Shown: in pieces, positions 1-7,805 of the stretch
Layout of the letters: each line of letters opens with the position of its first letter
How positions within the stretch are numbered: the first letter of the stretch is position 1
Source: CBDBON01 sp965208395
GTDB lineage: Bacteria; Chloroflexota; Dehalococcoidia; Lucifugimonadales; CBDBON01
Direction of reading: 5' to 3'
Assembly: GCA_965208395.1 (NCBI GenBank)
Contig: CBDBON010000003.1
Span: forward strand, 1,178,001-1,242,000
Length of the DNA stretch: 64,000 nt
The notes under the pieces: model-generated
The model's input: only the letters and a program-made list of their open reading frames with translations
What the model was told of the DNA's origin: nothing
Databases searched by the model: none
Translations under genes and position numbers: made by a program

Positions 1-109
1 TTTCAGAGTTTTCCGAGCCCTGTCCGGCTGAGTCGGGCATGCAATTCGTCGAATTACCCCGCTTCTGGCAGCGGTCTCATAGATTCGCCGGCCTTGTTCG
101 TCGGGTGGG

Positions 110-270
110 CACGGTCTCTGGGCTGCGAGACGCAGGCGAAAGCCATCCATCGGCCTGATCTCTCAGAACGGACCCCGTCTCCACAGGCTCAACCGAGGTG
201 GAGTGTTATCTAACCTTTATAGAAGATGCGAAAACCTTCACCCCCACTTTACCAACAGTCTGTTAGCCTC
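110..270 (+). repeat. Dispersed intergenic repeat, copy A (shortened)
   Basis: This stretch aligns with two other intergenic stretches at 5007-5354 (same strand) and 17577-17944 (opposite strand). Shared blocks seen directly include CACGGTCTCT, CGGCCTGATCT, GTCTCCACAGG, CTTTATAGA, CCCCCACTTTACC and CAGTCTGTTAGCCT. This copy lacks the left ~100 bp of the other two and has a further internal deletion. It ends about 90 bp before the start codon at 360. It may carry a promoter for the gene that follows, but that is inference from position only. Confidence 0.7.
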
Positions 271-359
271 TCATCGCAGAAGAGCAAGAGGTGGCTGTAG
301 GGAGCTTATTCTAGGCACCATGAATCTAAACGACTGTCGAGCCAGGTAAGGAGGCCACC

Positions 360-584
360 TTGCCTAGGATCTACTACTTCACCATCGGCCGACGCCCGGG
401 CGCCGCCTTCTTGACGTCCTTGCCGACCGTGCAGGCCGAGCCGCCATACGAGCGCACCATTGTCGGTCGCACAGGCCAGAGGCACATGAAAAGGACGCAT
501 GAGGAAGGACGGGGCGGCCACTTCTCAGACGAGGGCTCATATCGGCGCGCCATCGAAGCCGCCGTCCAAAAGAACGGAGGCTGA
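360..584 (+). CDS. Small protein of unknown function
   Basis: A 74-residue basic protein that I do not recognise. The start is TTG at 360, chosen because AAGGAGG lies five bases upstream (348-354). Its stop overlaps the next start by one base (TGATG), with GGAGG directly before it, so the two genes are likely co-translated. There is no signal peptide or membrane segment. The intergenic repeat copy A lies upstream and could supply the promoter. Confidence 0.55.
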   Translation: MPRIYYFTIGRRPGAAFLTSLPTVQAEPPYERTIVGRTGQRHMKRTHEEGRGGHFSDEGSYRRAIEAAVQKNGG

Positions 585-868
585 TGGCGAGTAAACGCCT
601 GACCCGCCGCGAGAGACACCGGCTGATCAACGCCCGCAACCGGCGCAACGGGGACTCGTGGCACGGCTACAGCCGTGCGCATCGCCAGTGCACTGGCAAG
701 CGGAGGTTTCCGGACGAGGAGAGAGCGCGGGTCGCCATCGCCGAGATCCTGTCGAGGACAGTGATGATCAACGGAGTGGGACCGAAAGGCAGGCTGGACA
801 CCTACCGCTGCCTGCGCTGCGGCGGCTGGCACCTCGGAAACAGCAGGTACCGGAACGAACCTCCGTGA
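584..868 (+). CDS. Small basic protein with a C-terminal CxxC zinc-knuckle-like end
   Basis: A 94-residue, very basic protein. The N-terminal half is Arg-rich (RLTRRERHRL), and the C-terminus carries YRCLRCGGWHLGNSR. That resembles the single CxxC..WH knuckle of small phage or actinobacterial hypothetical proteins. The start is ATG at 584 with GGAGG at 576-580, and it overlaps the stop of the upstream gene by one base. Nucleic acid binding is plausible from charge and the CxxC-H motif, but this is inference. No specific function can be assigned. Confidence 0.6.
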   Translation: MASKRLTRRERHRLINARNRRNGDSWHGYSRAHRQCTGKRRFPDEERARVAIAEILSRTVMINGVGPKGRLDTYRCLRCGGWHLGNSRYRNEPP

Positions 869-880
869 AAGAGGGGATTG

Positions 881-1057
881 ATGATAGAGACCTCTGAAGA
901 CATGACCATCAAGCTGTTCCTCGAACTGCCATAGGTCCAGATGCTCGTAGTGAATCCTGAATACCAGAGGGCCGCCGACTGGAGTGAGTCCCAGAAGAAG
1001 GGGCTTATTGATTCGGTGATGCGAGCATCACGGGAAGAGGAGCGTTGCGGTGGCTGA
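881..1057 (+). pseudogene. DUF262 (GmrSD-type) N-terminal remnant
   Basis: From ATG 881 the frame reads MIETSEDMTIKLFLELP, then a TAG at about 932, then VQMLVVNPEYQRAADWSESQ and KKGLIDSVMR before a final TGA. The pattern PEYQR..W....K.LIDS is the hallmark of the N-terminal DUF262/ParB-like domain of GmrSD-type restriction enzymes, in which it is followed by a long DGQQR-containing domain. Only the first ~55 residues remain, with one in-frame stop, so this is a dead fragment. The assignment rests on motif recognition by eye. Confidence 0.55.
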
Positions 1058-1413
1058 AGCAGAAGGTCGCCGAGCTGAGCGACGACTGACCGCCAGCCGA
1101 TAGGGATGCGGTGGGCAACAAAAAAGGCCACACACATGAACGAACAGGAGATAGAAACAGCCCCGGCGTACCTGGCCGGGTTCGGGGGTAGAATGCCAGC
1201 GCGTTGCACCCAGCGGACGTGGAGTTCCACGATGGGCGCACCCGGACGCGCTACGATGGCTCAGGTCAATGTTGGACGAGTAGCGGGCCTTCTCCCGTCT
1301 ATGAAGGACAGAGCGCAGTTCCCCTCGCTCCGTTTGTGCGGCCTTGGTGCAGGGACATGAACGTCGGCAGCCTAAGGAATGCCACCGCCAAGGGTAGCTA
1401 GAAAGGAGTTTTC
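1058..1413. other. Intergenic stretch without a convincing gene
   Basis: An open frame from ATG 1136 (about 74 codons) has biased, non-protein-like composition and no clear ribosome site, so I do not call it. No hairpin terminator or repeat was recognised here. Confidence 0.4.
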
Positions 1414-2436
1414 GTGAAAGCTGTCATAGCAGTTGCCGCCGCTGTCTTTGTGCTGGCCGCCTGTAGCGAAGACGCGCCGGAACCGACGCCGACACCCGTG
1501 CCGAGTCCGACGCCTACGGTTGCGCCCACGCCTATCCCTGAGCCTTTGGGCACGCTGAACCTGAACGCGTCTCTAACCGGCCAAGACCTGATCGGCCGGC
1601 TGAATGAAGCAGAAGCCGATTGCATCCGCGCGAACTTGGACGACAGCTTTCTGTCTTTGCCCTTCAACACGCCGGTGGCCGTGCCGTACGAGGGACCTGT
1701 CATAGACCGTGCCCTGATGAATGCGGTGTTCAATTGCCTGTCGGCCGAGAGCGTTCCCATCCTTGGCGTAGCGATTGCGGACGCCCACGCGGGCGGCTGG
1801 GTCACGGAGACGCGCACTTGCATCAGCAGGATTGTCACCGCGAATCCCGAAATCATCTACGTCTGGCTTGGACTCGAAAGAGAGCCGGAGCCTGAGATTC
1901 GAGCACGCATCGAGTCGGCCTACGTCTATGCCCTCCAAATGTGGGAGTGCTTCGAAGACCAGGAGAAGATCGACTTCGCTCTCCATTCGCTCGAAAACAG
2001 CGAAGGCGCGACAGGCGAGGAGCTAATCGAACAGGTACTTAACGCAGACGAGCTGGCTTGCTTGTTAGAGGCCATTCCTGAGGAATCCATGAAGATGCTG
2101 CGCGAAGCGCCGTCGATGACGGCTGCGCTTACGATTCCGGGGGTTGCTGCGGGGGTGGCCTGTGTCGGGCCGGACATAAACAACCGGCTGTTCGTGAACG
2201 CCTACGCGAAGCTGACGGGCGGGCTGTCGGAAGAATCGACGGCTTGCATCATCGAGTTCAGCAAGAACTACCCCGACTTCATGCGGCTGGCCCAATCCTC
2301 CGACTTCGACCCGGCTTCAATGCCCGTCGAGGAGTTGGTCGCCGTTGCCAATGACGGCTTGCGGCTCTTTGGCTGTTTGAACGACGCCGAGCTTGGGCGC
2401 TACCAGGAAACATTTGCCGACCGCTGGTTTGAGTAG
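1414..2436 (+). CDS. Lipoprotein with repeated Cys-containing helical units
   Basis: A 340-residue exported lipoprotein. GTG at 1414 is preceded by AAAGGAG (1402-1408). The signal peptide ends in the lipobox LAAC (Cys16), followed by a Pro/Thr linker (PTPTPVPSPTPT) that spaces the mature domain from the membrane. The mature part repeats a unit of the form 'L....CI/CL.....P.....L', for instance DELACLLEAIPEESM and EESTACIIEFSKNYPDF, each carrying one or two cysteines, which suggests disulfide-tied helical repeats. The lipoprotein at 57529-58329 has the same design (SPQEQSCLGD, TSTCIRKGF), so the two are probably paralogues. The function is unknown; a lineage-specific surface protein is the best guess. 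Confidence 0.8.
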   Translation: MKAVIAVAAAVFVLAACSEDAPEPTPTPVPSPTPTVAPTPIPEPLGTLNLNASLTGQDLIGRLNEAEADCIRANLDDSFLSLPFNTPVAVPYEGPVIDRALMNAVFNCLSAESVPILGVAIADAHAGGWVTETRTCISRIVTANPEIIYVWLGLEREPEPEIRARIESAYVYALQMWECFEDQEKIDFALHSLENSEGATGEELIEQVLNADELACLLEAIPEESMKMLREAPSMTAALTIPGVAAGVACVGPDINNRLFVNAYAKLTGGLSEESTACIIEFSKNYPDFMRLAQSSDFDPASMPVEELVAVANDGLRLFGCLNDAELGRYQETFADRWFE

Positions 2437-2515
2437 GGGGCTGATAGCCCGTGAGTAGGTGGACAGTGCAGTCGCCCGTTCCCAGCTGGCGGCAGGAAAG
2501 GAACTAGGTCGAACG

Positions 2516-2846
2516 ATGACAAGAGTGGTTTTCGGGCATAGCCGTGGTCGTGGCTGTCGCGGCTCTGGCAGTCTCAGTGTTTGCGCTGGCAAGGGGCGAT
2601 TCCGGCCAAAGCTACCCTGCGTTTGACTCCGCGCCCACGAGGCCCGAGCTCGGCGCATATCCCCAGGCGTTCGTTGACGAAGCCATCAGCCGCTACAAGG
2701 AGCTTGGCGGCGAGGCGACTGTCGAGTACTACAACTCCCTCCAAAGCGTGGCCGGCGAGTGGTACATGTTCATCGCAGACGAGAACAACGTGATGATTGC
2801 CCATGCCGCCGGAACGCGGTGCCGTTGGCCAAACAGGCGTCCCTGA
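2516..2846 (+). pseudogene. Frameshifted, truncated single-Cache-domain membrane protein
   Basis: ATG 2516 (GGAAAGGA upstream) begins MTRVVFG. An extra base near 2534-2537 then shifts the frame, and the protein resumes as IAVVVAVAALAVSVFALARG, an uncleaved N-terminal membrane helix. The sequence continues with FVDEAISRYKELGGEATVEY and WYMFIADENNVMIAHAA, which is typical of the start of an extracytoplasmic Cache sensor domain. It breaks off after about 95 residues, where the unrelated hydrolase gene begins. Full Cache proteins continue for at least another 60-100 residues, so this is a double lesion, frameshift plus 3' truncation. Confidence 0.6.
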
Positions 2847-2856
2847 CGTGCTTCCT

Positions 2857-4026
2857 ATGTCTCGTGCGCGCAAGATTCAGGCGATACTCCTCGTAGCTGT
2901 TCTCACTCCCCTTGCCCTCTTCCTGGGTGCGGGCTGGCACTACTCCGGAGAGATCCAGGAACGAGGATTCATAGCCCACCATGAATCCAACTCGCTCGAC
3001 CTCAAGGTGACGTCGATTGCAGACGGTCGGATCACCCTCGCGGCCACCTCCAACTCCGAGTCGGACGGCCGTTGGAACAAGGCCGGCACCTGGGGACTGG
3101 AGTCGGCGGGCACCTACAACCGGGTGTCCACCATCGTCGATGTGACCAGCGACACCGTGGTCCGTGAGCTGATAACCTTGGGGCCCCTGCCCAGAGTTGG
3201 TGACCATGTGCGCATCGACTCCTATGCGTATCCCGGAGACCCGCTCATCTCGCACGGGATAGAGTTTCGGGAAGTTGGTGTCCCGGCCGCTCTCGGGACC
3301 TTCCCTGCCTGGCTGACCACCGGCGAGTCGGACACGTGGGTGATACTCGTGCACGGCCAGGGCGCAGACCGCCGGGAGTTCCTGAGAACCCTTCCGATGT
3401 TCGTGGAGAGGGGATATCCGACTCTGACCATCACCTATCGCAACGACCAGGGGCTTCCATCTGATCCCGAGGGGTACTATCGATTTGGGGCAGAGGAGTG
3501 GGAGGAACTGGAGGCCGCCGCGACGTTCGCCCTCGAGGCCGGAGCAAGGGATGTCATACTGGTTGGATACAGCATGGGCGGAGCCATTGCCGTCAGCTTT
3601 CTCTACAACTCCGAGGTCGCCGACCGGGTAAGGGGTGTCATTCTCGACTCTCCGGCGCTCGATCTCGAAGAGGCAATCGATTTCAACGCAGGTCGCGAGC
3701 GGGTGTTCGGGATCCCGCTGCCGGATCCGTTGACGGAGCTGGCCAAGCTACTGACCACTCTCCGGTTCGGCATCGACTTCAGCACCATGAATCACCTTGA
3801 CCGCGCTGCTGAGTTGCCGCCCTCAACTCCCATACTGCTCTTCCATGGGAGCGACGACTCGTCGGTGCCCGTATCGCTCAGCGACAAGCTCGCCGAGGCA
3901 CGCCCCGGCATCGTCGAGTACCACGTCTTCCCGGAAGCCACACACGTGGGCTCTTGGAATCTTGACGCAGAGAGGTACGAGTCTGTGGTGCACGGCTTCC
4001 TGGACCGCCTCGACCAGACTCGATGA
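2857..4026 (+). CDS. Membrane-anchored alpha/beta hydrolase
   Basis: A 389-residue protein. An N-terminal helix (about 8-28, IQAILLVAVLTPLALFLGAG) anchors it to the membrane, and residues 150-385 form an alpha/beta hydrolase fold. The nucleophile elbow GYSMGG places Ser at about 239. HGSDDSSVP supplies the Asp at about 333 and EATHVGS the His at about 363, completing the triad. VILVHGQGADRR is the usual oxyanion-loop strand. I chose the ATG at 2857 because an upstream in-frame start at 2797 would add residues overlapping the Cache remnant. The substrate cannot be told from sequence. It is a single gene followed after 70 bp by a membrane protein gene. Confidence 0.85.
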   Translation: MSRARKIQAILLVAVLTPLALFLGAGWHYSGEIQERGFIAHHESNSLDLKVTSIADGRITLAATSNSESDGRWNKAGTWGLESAGTYNRVSTIVDVTSDTVVRELITLGPLPRVGDHVRIDSYAYPGDPLISHGIEFREVGVPAALGTFPAWLTTGESDTWVILVHGQGADRREFLRTLPMFVERGYPTLTITYRNDQGLPSDPEGYYRFGAEEWEELEAAATFALEAGARDVILVGYSMGGAIAVSFLYNSEVADRVRGVILDSPALDLEEAIDFNAGRERVFGIPLPDPLTELAKLLTTLRFGIDFSTMNHLDRAAELPPSTPILLFHGSDDSSVPVSLSDKLAEARPGIVEYHVFPEATHVGSWNLDAERYESVVHGFLDRLDQTR

Positions 4027-4096
4027 CGAAGGATAAACATATGCCGTTAGGCTGACAGCTGTTCCGTCATAGGAACGAAGGCAGGAGGAGGCTCTC

Positions 4097-4528
4097 ATGG
4101 CGATGGTGTCGCGAGGGATTGGCGGACTCATGATGGTGTACGCGGTGCTGTACCTTGCGCAGTACCTCTTCAGTGCGCTCTACGACAACCCGCAGCGCGT
4201 GTGGGACGTGATGAACGTCGTCTCAGGCGTGAGCATACTCATCGCCCTGGCGGTGAACCTCCGATGGATGTGCTCACAGTCGGACGGCGACACTGCCCCC
4301 TCGACGCGGGTCGGCGCCCACGCGCTGTTCTACGTCAACGCCGCACTGGCGGTCTGGTTCTTCCACAACTGGATCAGGCTGCTGACTCTGGAGGCTGGCG
4401 AGTCCACAAGCGTGCACCACGAGGTGGTCTGGCAGCTCATCGCCATGATGGTCCCCCTGGTGCTCGCCACGACGGGATGGAGGCTCTGGCGAGGGGACTC
4501 CCGCGGCAACCGTGACGGGCGGCTGTAG
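4097..4528 (+). CDS. Four-helix integral membrane protein, unknown
   Basis: A 143-residue protein with four predicted membrane helices (about 8-28, 38-55, 75-95, 113-131). The start is ATG 4097 behind AGGAGG (4083-4088), an optimal ribosome site. Charged loops are short, and HNWIRLL and HHEVVWQL contribute His residues near membrane faces, but there is no motif I can name. It lies 70 bp downstream of the hydrolase and may share its transcript. Confidence 0.75.
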   Translation: MAMVSRGIGGLMMVYAVLYLAQYLFSALYDNPQRVWDVMNVVSGVSILIALAVNLRWMCSQSDGDTAPSTRVGAHALFYVNAALAVWFFHNWIRLLTLEAGESTSVHHEVVWQLIAMMVPLVLATTGWRLWRGDSRGNRDGRL

Positions 4529-4562
4529 CCCCCGAACTGCGCTCTCGAAGGTTGAACAGGTT

Positions 4563-4733
4563 GTGAGACTACTTCACCTAACCCGTAGTCTGGCCGTCGG
4601 TCTTCTCCCCCTTATCGCCTTGGGGTCAGTCGCCTGCGGCGACGCGAGGCCGGTGGAAGAGCCGAAGCCCACCCTGGGCCAGAAGTCCACTGAGACGCTG
4701 ACCACGCCTACACCCGTTCCATCACCGGTTTAG
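4563..4733 (+). pseudogene. Truncated lipoprotein (signal peptide and linker only)
   Basis: From GTG 4563 the frame gives a clear lipoprotein signal peptide (LLPLIALGSVAC) and a Pro/Thr-rich linker ending PTPVPSPV, then stops. A frame-consistent linker-like continuation (TAESGDSPTPA) runs straight into a decayed winged-helix regulator fragment at 4770. The mature domain is therefore missing, and the gene looks cut by a recombination event at about 4765. Confidence 0.55.
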
Positions 4734-4769
4734 ACCGCCGAAAGCGGAGATTCTCCCACGCCGGCTGCC

Positions 4770-5006
4770 GAGTACGGCCTCATTCACACGTTGTCGGTCA
4801 ACACCGGGCGGGTCGTTACCCGAACAACTGCTGAGGCGGGTATCGAGCCGAGACAATGAACGAGGCGACGTGCGATCAATCCGCACTCACCTGATGCGAG
4901 TCCGCCGCAAGCTGCCGACGCTGGCAACCCAACGTACATCTTCGCCGATCCGCACGTCTGCTACCGGACGCAAAAGGGGGAGACATCGGAACCAGCAGGG
5001 TGGAAC
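4770..5006 (+). pseudogene. Decayed OmpR-type winged-helix remnant
   Basis: DNA here is nearly the same as the 3' end of the hybrid kinase/regulator gene at 32330-34711 (opposite strand). EYGLIHTLSVNTGRVVT is followed by a 2-base loss (CCCGAACAAC versus CCCATGAACAAC), frame-shifted arginine-rich text, an early stop, and further small deletions after RVRRKL. The homology ends near GETSEP, matching the intact GETPEQ. It is a duplicated and broken copy of the DNA-binding domain, fused to a lipoprotein stub on one side and to dispersed repeat copy B on the other. Confidence 0.8.
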
Positions 5007-5354
5007 GTGAACACCAGGCATTTGAGACCCCTGCCACAACGATAGATGGGACCGGGCAGCCTGTAAGCGCACACCACAAGTCGGATGGTCTTGTTCCACC
5101 AGCTACAGCCAAGCACGGTCTCTAAGGCAGCGGGTCGCAGGCGGGCCCTGCCGCGTGAACGGTATATCTCCCTGCCTAGTCCTGGGATCTAGCGGCACAG
5201 GCTTATTGCGTCCCTCCGTCTTCTCCACGCATCGAGCGGCCTGATCTTGCGGGACAGTTCCAGTCTCCACAGGGCCAACCAGGGAGATGTTTATCCATTC
5301 TTTATAGAGGATGCGGTAATCTTTACCCCCACTTTATCGACAGTCTGTTAGCCT
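5007..5354 (+). repeat. Dispersed intergenic repeat, copy B (full length)
   Basis: The longest same-strand copy. It aligns with 17577-17944 (reverse complement) from GTGAACACCAGGC at its left end to CAGTCTGTTAGCCT at its right end. Conserved internal blocks include CACAACGATAGA, CAGCTACAG, AGCGGCACAGG, CGGCCTGAT, TGCGGGAC and CTTTATAGA. No open frame runs through it, and I see no terminal inverted repeat. It ends 68 bp before a lipoprotein start, as copies A and C also end close to gene starts. Confidence 0.75.
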
Positions 5355-5421
5355 GCGGGACGGATTGTGCACAGAACGGCTCCCGTCCACCACCTGGCCG
5401 CCACGAAGGAGAGGACATGGA

Positions 5422-5832
5422 ATGAAATACTGCATACTGCTGCTCATGGCCGTTCTGGTGACGGCCTGCCAATTCAGTGAATACGCTCAGGCCGAGAGGC
5501 TCGTCGAGAGTATTGATGACCACCGCATCGGTTGTGAGATAGCCGACCCCGCCGCCCTGCTGCTGGACTACAAGCAGTGGGAGGCGAATCGCTGGTACGA
5601 CTACGGCTACTACGATGATGAAACACCGGAGCCGACGCCGGTTCCCGAGCCGGTCTACGACTCCGACATAGTGCTGATGGTGATGCTGGAGTACGTCTGG
5701 GAGCATGGATGCGACACCGGGCGTCGTGACGCTGTTGGCGCAGAACAGGCCGCCATCCTAGAGTTGCGCGACCAGTTGAACGCGATAGAGCAGCAACTAT
5801 CGGCGATGGAGACGCCGACCCCCACTCCATAA
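5422..5832 (+). CDS. Small lipoprotein with acidic linker and C-terminal coiled coil
   Basis: A 136-residue lipoprotein. ATG 5422 is preceded by AAGGAGAGG. The signal peptide ends at the lipobox VTAC. The mature part carries a Tyr/Asp-rich stretch (WYDYGYYDDE), a TPEPTPVPEP linker and a C-terminal amphipathic helix (AILELRDQLNAIEQQLSAME) that could form a coiled coil. It ends in TPTPTP. The family is unknown. Repeat copy B lies directly upstream and probably contains its promoter. Confidence 0.75.
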   Translation: MKYCILLLMAVLVTACQFSEYAQAERLVESIDDHRIGCEIADPAALLLDYKQWEANRWYDYGYYDDETPEPTPVPEPVYDSDIVLMVMLEYVWEHGCDTGRRDAVGAEQAAILELRDQLNAIEQQLSAMETPTPTP

Positions 5833-5845
5833 ACCGTGGCGTCAG

Positions 5846-6022
5846 ATGCAGATATTAATCCACCTCACGATTATGCTGGTCCTCACGGTCGCCTCTATGG
5901 CGAACAGGCTTGTAGGGTCGCAACGTCCAGATACGAATGCCGAATTGTCCGATGAGCTCTGGCATGACGTTGAAGACCTTCTAAGTGGACTGGAAACCCA
6001 CGGCCCCCTGACATCGCGATGA
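5846..6022 (+). CDS. Possible small exported peptide
   Basis: A 58-residue frame from ATG 5846 starts 14 bp after the preceding stop. It has a hydrophobic N-terminus (ILIHLTIMLVLTVASM) and an acidic C-terminal half (AELSDELWHDVEDLLSGLE) that looks protein-like. No strong ribosome site is visible. It could be the start of a gene broken by a frameshift, since another protein-like frame follows at 6051. Confidence 0.35.
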   Translation: MQILIHLTIMLVLTVASMANRLVGSQRPDTNAELSDELWHDVEDLLSGLETHGPLTSR

Positions 6023-6050
6023 GACGCAGATTACAGGACGACCGTCGTGG

Positions 6051-6227
6051 ATGCCGGATTTGGAGGGAGAAGAATACGTTCCCCCCTACGAAGAGCCGCC
6101 TGACGTGGTCTATGTAGACCTGCTCAACCTCAACAGGGTGCCTGGACATCAGGCTGTGTTGCTAGGTCTCGACAGGGGCCGGTGTGTGGTCAAAGGCACG
6201 GGTGGCCTCCAATGGTATGAGCCATAG
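6051..6227 (+). pseudogene. Possible gene fragment following the small peptide
   Basis: The frame from ATG 6051 reads MPDLEGEEYVPPYEEPPDVV and then YVDLLNLNRVPGHQAVLLGL, ending at TAG 6225-6227. Composition is protein-like and in a different frame from 5846-6022, so the two may be parts of one broken gene. No family was recognised. Confidence 0.3.
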
Positions 6228-6642
6228 AGCCCACGGGAGCGTCAAGTTGATGCCATGCGCTGATCGTACTCGTCACCATACGGTTGCCGGAGATCAGGGA
6301 GTGCATCTACCTCTCGGCTGGGAGGCGTTGGATAGAAACCCGGTTGACTGGCTGTTGATGGAATGCCCAGTAGATTTCAGATTGAGTTCGCCCGCCCGGA
6401 TAATAGTCATCGTCGCAGTTGGCGGCAGTCACCGTGTACAGGGTGACCACCAGGTACACTGTGACTCAATTCGCTGCGGCCCAAGCCGTGTCCCCAGGAC
6501 AATTCCCGGCCTGACTGAACATCACGCTTCGTAAGCGCCCATGACCAAGATAGGCAAGCGGCCGCCGAGAAACCGACAACCTCTAGCCAGTATGTTCTGG
6601 CCTGACAGATAGGGAGTTCGTTGACTTGGTGGAGGTAGACCA
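6228..6642. other. Non-coding stretch containing an imperfect hairpin
   Basis: No convincing gene. An inverted repeat at 6427-6439 and 6454-6466 (AGTCACCGTGTAC against GTACACTGTGACT, one mismatch) could form a 13-bp stem with a 14-base loop. It is about 175 bp before the DUF502 gene, so a role as terminator or leader is possible but unproven. Confidence 0.4.
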
Positions 6643-7368
6643 TTGGCGAACGATGGAGGTATCCCTCAACCCGGAACGGAAGAGAACGCACAGCCCAACC
6701 TGCTCCGGCGGATAGAGCGGCACGTCCAGGGCAGAACGCTGGCCGGACTCATCGACCTGGTGCCGTTGCTCGTGACGATAGTCGTTCTCGTCGTCATCCT
6801 TGACTACGCCGACAGCTTCGTCAAATCGCTTGGATTCGTCGAGAATAGACCCTGGGACTTTCCCGGGATTGGGCTGCTCATCCTGGTCATCGTGTTCTAT
6901 CTTGCCGGACTGGTGTTGGCCACCGGAATAGGCCGTAAGACCATGGAGTTCAAGGATGCGGCTATGCGCGTGATCCCTATAGTCAGAACGATCTTCGGTG
7001 TCACACAACAGGCCACGACTGTGCTCACTTCGCAGTACAACTTCAGCAGAGTCGTCTTCTTGGAGTGGCCCCGCGAGGGGATGGCGGCGATGGGATTCGT
7101 GACCGGGCGCGTATTCTCCACCGACCACTCGCAGTCGCTGGTGCTCGTCTACATCCCGACCGTTCCAAACCCGACGTCTGGAAACATGGCCCTCGTAAAT
7201 GAGGACGAAGTGATGGAGACCGATCTCACCGTACAGGACGCGATGAAGCTGGTCTTCTCAGGCGGCATAGTGCTTCCCGAGACTGTGGCCTTGGCCAGAG
7301 TGCCGAGGGAAGAGGCGGGAATGGATCGGCAGGAGCTAATCGGTCGGTACGAGACCGCATCCGACTAG
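6643..7368 (+). CDS. DUF502 family membrane protein
   Basis: A 241-residue protein matching the DUF502 layout. A first membrane helix lies at about 34-55 and a second at about 74-98 (GIGLLILVIVFYLAGLVLAT). The conserved cytosolic part contains IPIVRTIFGVTQQ, a 'VVFLEWPREGMAAMGFVTG' strand pair, the signature PTVPNPTSGN and the terminal 'DAMKLVFSGGIVLPE'. The family is widespread in bacteria and plants (COV proteins), with no firm biochemical role. The start is TTG 6643, chosen for GGTGGAGG a few bases upstream and full family length. Confidence 0.9.
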   Translation: MANDGGIPQPGTEENAQPNLLRRIERHVQGRTLAGLIDLVPLLVTIVVLVVILDYADSFVKSLGFVENRPWDFPGIGLLILVIVFYLAGLVLATGIGRKTMEFKDAAMRVIPIVRTIFGVTQQATTVLTSQYNFSRVVFLEWPREGMAAMGFVTGRVFSTDHSQSLVLVYIPTVPNPTSGNMALVNEDEVMETDLTVQDAMKLVFSGGIVLPETVALARVPREEAGMDRQELIGRYETASD

Positions 7369-7488
7369 GGAGGGCGGCCCGTCAAGGGAATCTGGACGAT
7401 CATCTCGGTGAACTCGCCGGGCTCCGACTCCACCTTGATATGCCGCCGTGCGACGAAGACTCGGAGTGGATGGGGATAGGAGAACCCA
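7365..7488 (-). pseudogene. Histidine-kinase C-terminal remnant
   Basis: On the minus strand a frame reads GFSYPHPLRVFVARRHIKVE and then SEPGEFTEMIVQIPLTGRPP, stop. This is the end of a kinase ATPase domain and matches the style of the intact kinase at 18177-19445, which ends GLGLSISHDIVRAHGG with SEPGHFTEIAIWLP. The upstream kinase sequence is gone and the VRAHGG part is scrambled. The stop codon overlaps the end of the DUF502 gene. Confidence 0.6.
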
Positions 7489-7512
7489 TAGCCGACCTCC
7501 GGCACTCCCGCC

Positions 7513-7805
7513 TCAGGCCGGAGCGTGAAAGATGCTAGTGATTCCCCCAGAGTTGGCGAAGTACGAGGTAGCGGCGCTGCGCCGGTTGTTGGCCGTGCTC
7601 AGACGTAGACGCCAATGGACACGATAAGCAAGACGCTGCTCGCGTTGCCGTCGTCTTGAAGCATATCGGCCGTAACTGCGTTGCCGCCGATCTGTCCCCT
7701 GGCCTCGTACAGCCGGAAGTCGAATCTGTCCCGGTGATGGTTCAGCGTCCACACCGCTCCCAGCCCCGAAACCCCTCCACCAACGATGGCTATTCGACGC
7801 GGCAT
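7513..7805 (-). pseudogene. N-terminal stub of a FAD/NAD(P)-binding amine-oxidase-like protein
   Basis: From ATG 7805 the minus strand reads MPRRIAIVGGGVSGLGAVWT. This is a textbook GxGxxG dinucleotide-binding strand-turn-helix. It is followed by FDFRLYEARGQIGGNA, the second strand with its ribose-binding Glu and the GG motif. Homologous NAD(P)/FAD-dependent oxidoreductases run 400 or more residues; here the frame degenerates after about 55 residues and stops at 7599, with a shifted continuation to 7513. An in-frame ATG at 7829 is an alternative start. Clearly a broken gene. Confidence 0.65.

Noticed and set aside
6184..6534. 116-codon plus-strand frame before the DUF502 gene
   Set aside because: No ribosome site, biased composition and an internal hairpin; not convincing as a gene.
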